14,736 nucleotides of DNA, taken from Eggerthellaceae bacterium UBA5808 (lineage in GTDB: Bacteria > Actinomycetota > Coriobacteriia > Coriobacteriales > Eggerthellaceae). The stretch lies in the NCBI GenBank assembly GCA_002417975.1, contig DIDE01000088.1:1-14736 (forward strand), given 5' to 3'. Positions 13,425 to 14,736 of this stretch are shown here, piece after piece. Position 1 is the first letter of the stretch. Every line of letters begins with the position of its first letter. The translations under genes and the position numbers were made by a program. Under the pieces are notes generated by a model that saw only the letters and a list, made by a program, of their open reading frames with translations, was not told the DNA's origin and made no database searches.

Positions 13425-14186
13425 TTAATTGTGACAACACTGACCTCCGTGCGCGTGCTCTCCGCCTTCGCACGCCTGATCATGATGGTTGCATTGAACA
13501 TTTGCTTGATAATTGAGCGTTCCACTGATGAGCGCCGCTACCGCTTCGTCGGTATTTCCCACAACGCCGCCGTATACGTTAACGCCAACCTGTGCAAGTG
13601 CATTCTGTGCACCGCCACCGATACCTCCGCAGATAAGTGCATCCACACCTGCATCACGAAGAAATCCTGCAAGAGCTCCATGTCCACTTCCGTTAGTAGG
13701 AATGATCTGCGATTTCTGTATCTGCTGATTCTCTACGTCGTATACCTTAAATGCCTCGGTATGTCCAAAATGCTGAAACACATTTCCATTATCATACGTA
13801 ACCGCTATCCTCATTACCTTCACTCCTTTTGCTGCAATCTCGACATCAGAAACACCTATAGTTCGCGGGCAGACACATCCACATCCACGACGGTGCCCAG
13901 AGCATAATCTATAATTTCCGCCGCTAATTTGAAGTACGTTCCCATTAACCAAGCAGTCTGCAATTTTATGGCGAGCCGATTCATAGATACTCGCAATCGT
14001 CGGCCTCGACACATCCATCCTGACAGCGCATTGAGCCTGCGTCATCTTTTCGTAATCGATAAGCCGAATTGCTTCGTACTCATCAAACGAAAGTGTGACA
14101 GGCGCACCCGAAGGAATGCCATAAGGAGAAAAATGCTCATAAGATGGCTCGCAACAGATCCGCCGTTTTTTTACAGGACGTACCAT
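13425..14186 (-). CDS. DUF134 DNA-binding-like domain fused to NifB/NifX-type domain
   Basis: 253-residue two-domain protein. Residues 1-95 match DUF134: RPVKKRRICCEP opening, then LSFDEYEAIRLIDYEKMTQ and a helix-turn-helix-like QAQCAVRMDVSRPTIASIYESAR (50-72), suggesting DNA binding. A Cys-rich linker follows (LCSGHRRGCGCVC, 94-106). Residues 125-228 resemble the dinitrogenase Fe-Mo cofactor-binding domain of NifX/NifB-tail proteins: MRIAVTYDNGNVFQHFGHTEAF, GVDALICGGIGGGAQNAL, VYGGVVGNTDEAV. The end (232-253) is a His/Cys-rich tail likely to bind metal. No nitrogenase genes are near; such proteins are common in non-fixing anaerobes. The ATG at 14186 has GGAGG five bases upstream; the GTG at 14198 lies within that site. 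A second strong start signal sits inside the gene. It may be a metal- or Fe-S-responsive regulator, but the role is unproven. Confidence 0.9.
   Translation of the reverse strand: MVRPVKKRRICCEPSYEHFSPYGIPSGAPVTLSFDEYEAIRLIDYEKMTQAQCAVRMDVSRPTIASIYESARHKIADCLVNGNVLQISGGNYRLCSGHRRGCGCVCPRTIGVSDVEIAAKGVKVMRIAVTYDNGNVFQHFGHTEAFKVYDVENQQIQKSQIIPTNGSGHGALAGFLRDAGVDALICGGIGGGAQNALAQVGVNVYGGVVGNTDEAVAALISGTLNYQANVQCNHHDQACEGGEHAHGGQCCHN
13812..13829 (-). promoter_or_regulatory. Internal ribosome binding site and ATG in the DUF134-NifX gene
   Basis: AAAGGAG lies eight bases before an in-frame ATG at 13814-13812, at the exact start of the NifX-like domain (MRIAVTYDNG). This is one of the strongest Shine-Dalgarno sequences in the window and is at ideal spacing. 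Initiation here would give a separate 129-residue protein, 13425-13814, whose N-terminus looks like that of stand-alone NifX/NifB-family proteins. Confidence 0.6.
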
Positions 14187-14204
14187 ATACACCTCCACTC
14201 AAGC

Positions 14205-14248
14205 TAGATACCATCATTACTGACATATGTCAGTAATGATGGTATCTA
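14205..14248. repeat. Perfect 44-bp palindrome upstream of the DUF134-NifX gene
   Basis: Bases 14205-14226 (TAGATACCATCATTACTGACAT split as TAGATACCATC and ATTACTGACAT) are exactly complementary in reverse to 14227-14248, with no spacer. The right-hand arm begins ATGTCAGTAATG. The element sits 19 bases upstream of the DUF134 gene start and about 54 bases after the racemase-family stop. It could be an operator, a loop-poor terminator or a 5' leader hairpin. No T-run follows it on either strand. Confidence 0.9.
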
Positions 14249-14282
14249 AGAACGTTTCGTAATGCAAGTACAAAAGAATGCG

Positions 14283-14301
14283 TTCAGCGAATCAAGCTGA
14301 A
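14283..14301 (-). terminator. Small hairpin right after the racemase-family stop
   Basis: TTCAGC (14283-14288) and GCTGAA (14296-14301) form a 6-bp stem with a 7-base loop immediately after the TAA. On the minus strand CGCATTCTTTTG follows. The stem is short and the T-run offset, so this is a weak terminator candidate at best. Confidence 0.3.
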
Positions 14302-14736
14302 TTATGAGCGAAGTGCCGCTTTTACCGCAGCCTGCGCATGGATAAGCGTCGTGTCAAAAACAGGAAGCGAAGAATCCTTTTGGCTGATAAGCAATCCTAT
14401 TTCTGTACAGCCCAGGATGACGCCCTGAGCACCTTGTGCCTTCATGTCATCAATTGTCTCTTGATATTGAGCACGCGACGCATCAGAAACAATGCCAAGG
14501 CAAAGCTCCTCGTAAATAATGCGATTAACCGTTTCGATACCAGCTGTATCTGGAATAAGGACAGATAGCCCTCGCTCAATAAGGCGTGCTTTATAAAAAT
14601 CCTGCGTCATCGTATATTTTGTTCCAAGCAAAGCAACATTTGAGATGCCCCTATCGATCAGCATATCTGCTGTCGCATCCGCGATATGAAGGATAGGGAT
14701 CGAAATCATCTTCCGCATTTGAGGCACAATCTTATG
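14302..14736 (-). CDS. Aspartate/glutamate racemase family protein, 3' part
   Basis: The frame is open from the right edge (14736) to the TAA at 14302, giving the C-terminal 144 residues of a cofactor-independent Asp/Glu racemase-superfamily enzyme. Such enzymes interconvert D- and L-amino acids using two cysteines as acid and base. The visible half carries the second cysteine in GVILGCTEIGLL, preceded by VALLGTKYTMTQDFYKARL, which matches the family's typical GLLGTxxTMxxxFY, and followed by PVFDTTLIHAQAAV. The first catalytic cysteine is beyond the window, so activity cannot be judged. This pattern fits aspartate racemase (RacD-like) better than MurI. A GTG at 14727 is open to the edge and is not a start I would choose. 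Confidence 0.9.
   Translation of the reverse strand, partial: HKIVPQMRKMISIPILHIADATADMLIDRGISNVALLGTKYTMTQDFYKARLIERGLSVLIPDTAGIETVNRIIYEELCLGIVSDASRAQYQETIDDMKAQGAQGVILGCTEIGLLISQKDSSLPVFDTTLIHAQAAVKAALRS

Noticed and set aside
13425..14186. Nitrogen fixation function suggested by the NifX-like domain
   Set aside because: No nif genes are near, and this domain is widespread in organisms that do not fix nitrogen.

Overview
The window looks like a chromosomal stretch of a Gram-positive bacterium with near-balanced base composition. The order tilS - hpt - ftsH - folP/folK is the arrangement known from Actinobacteria. Mixed AT-rich codon use, a BirA-type biotin operator, an ECF-type biotin transporter component and a DUF134/NifX-type protein would fit a host-associated actinobacterium of the class Coriobacteriia. 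That placement is an inference from gene content, not from a marker gene. Almost everything is transcribed leftwards (minus strand); the only plus-strand gene is a sensor kinase cut by the left edge.

Layout, left to right. 1-807: 3' part of a sensor histidine kinase (+). 808-1666: about 860 bases without a gene, made largely of three sets of degenerate tandem repeats with periods of about 63, 66 and 72 bases. 1667-1697: a strong hairpin after bioY. 1724-2332: bioY (-), with a good BirA operator at 2382-2413. 2414-2749: no gene, but a terminator-like stem after the next gene. 2750-4261: MATE efflux protein (-). 4531-5838: a folP::folK fusion (dihydropteroate synthase then HPPK). 6092-8350: ftsH. 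8428-8973: hpt. 9097-9831: maf. 9828-11030: tilS, overlapping maf by four bases. 11083-12066: cysteine synthase. 12301-13110: alpha/beta hydrolase. 13425-14186: DUF134 + NifX-like fusion with a Cys/His-rich tail. 14302-14736: an aspartate/glutamate racemase-family gene cut by the right edge.

The central block 4531-12066 reads as a housekeeping cluster: cysteine synthesis, tRNA-Ile lysidine modification, house-cleaning of nucleotides (Maf), purine salvage, membrane protein quality control and folate synthesis. Compared with the usual actinobacterial cluster, folE and folB are missing from this locus.

The best leads are: a strong in-frame Shine-Dalgarno and ATG inside the DUF134-NifX gene, which could yield a stand-alone NifX-like protein; a second, out-of-frame copy of that gene's HGGQCCH tail just after its stop, with only synonymous differences across the seven codons; a perfect 44-bp palindrome just upstream of the same gene; twin 12-bp near-palindromes placed around the likely cysK promoter; the repeat-filled island at 808-1641; and the DHPS-before-HPPK fusion. 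I saw no mobile element, CRISPR array, tRNA or rRNA.
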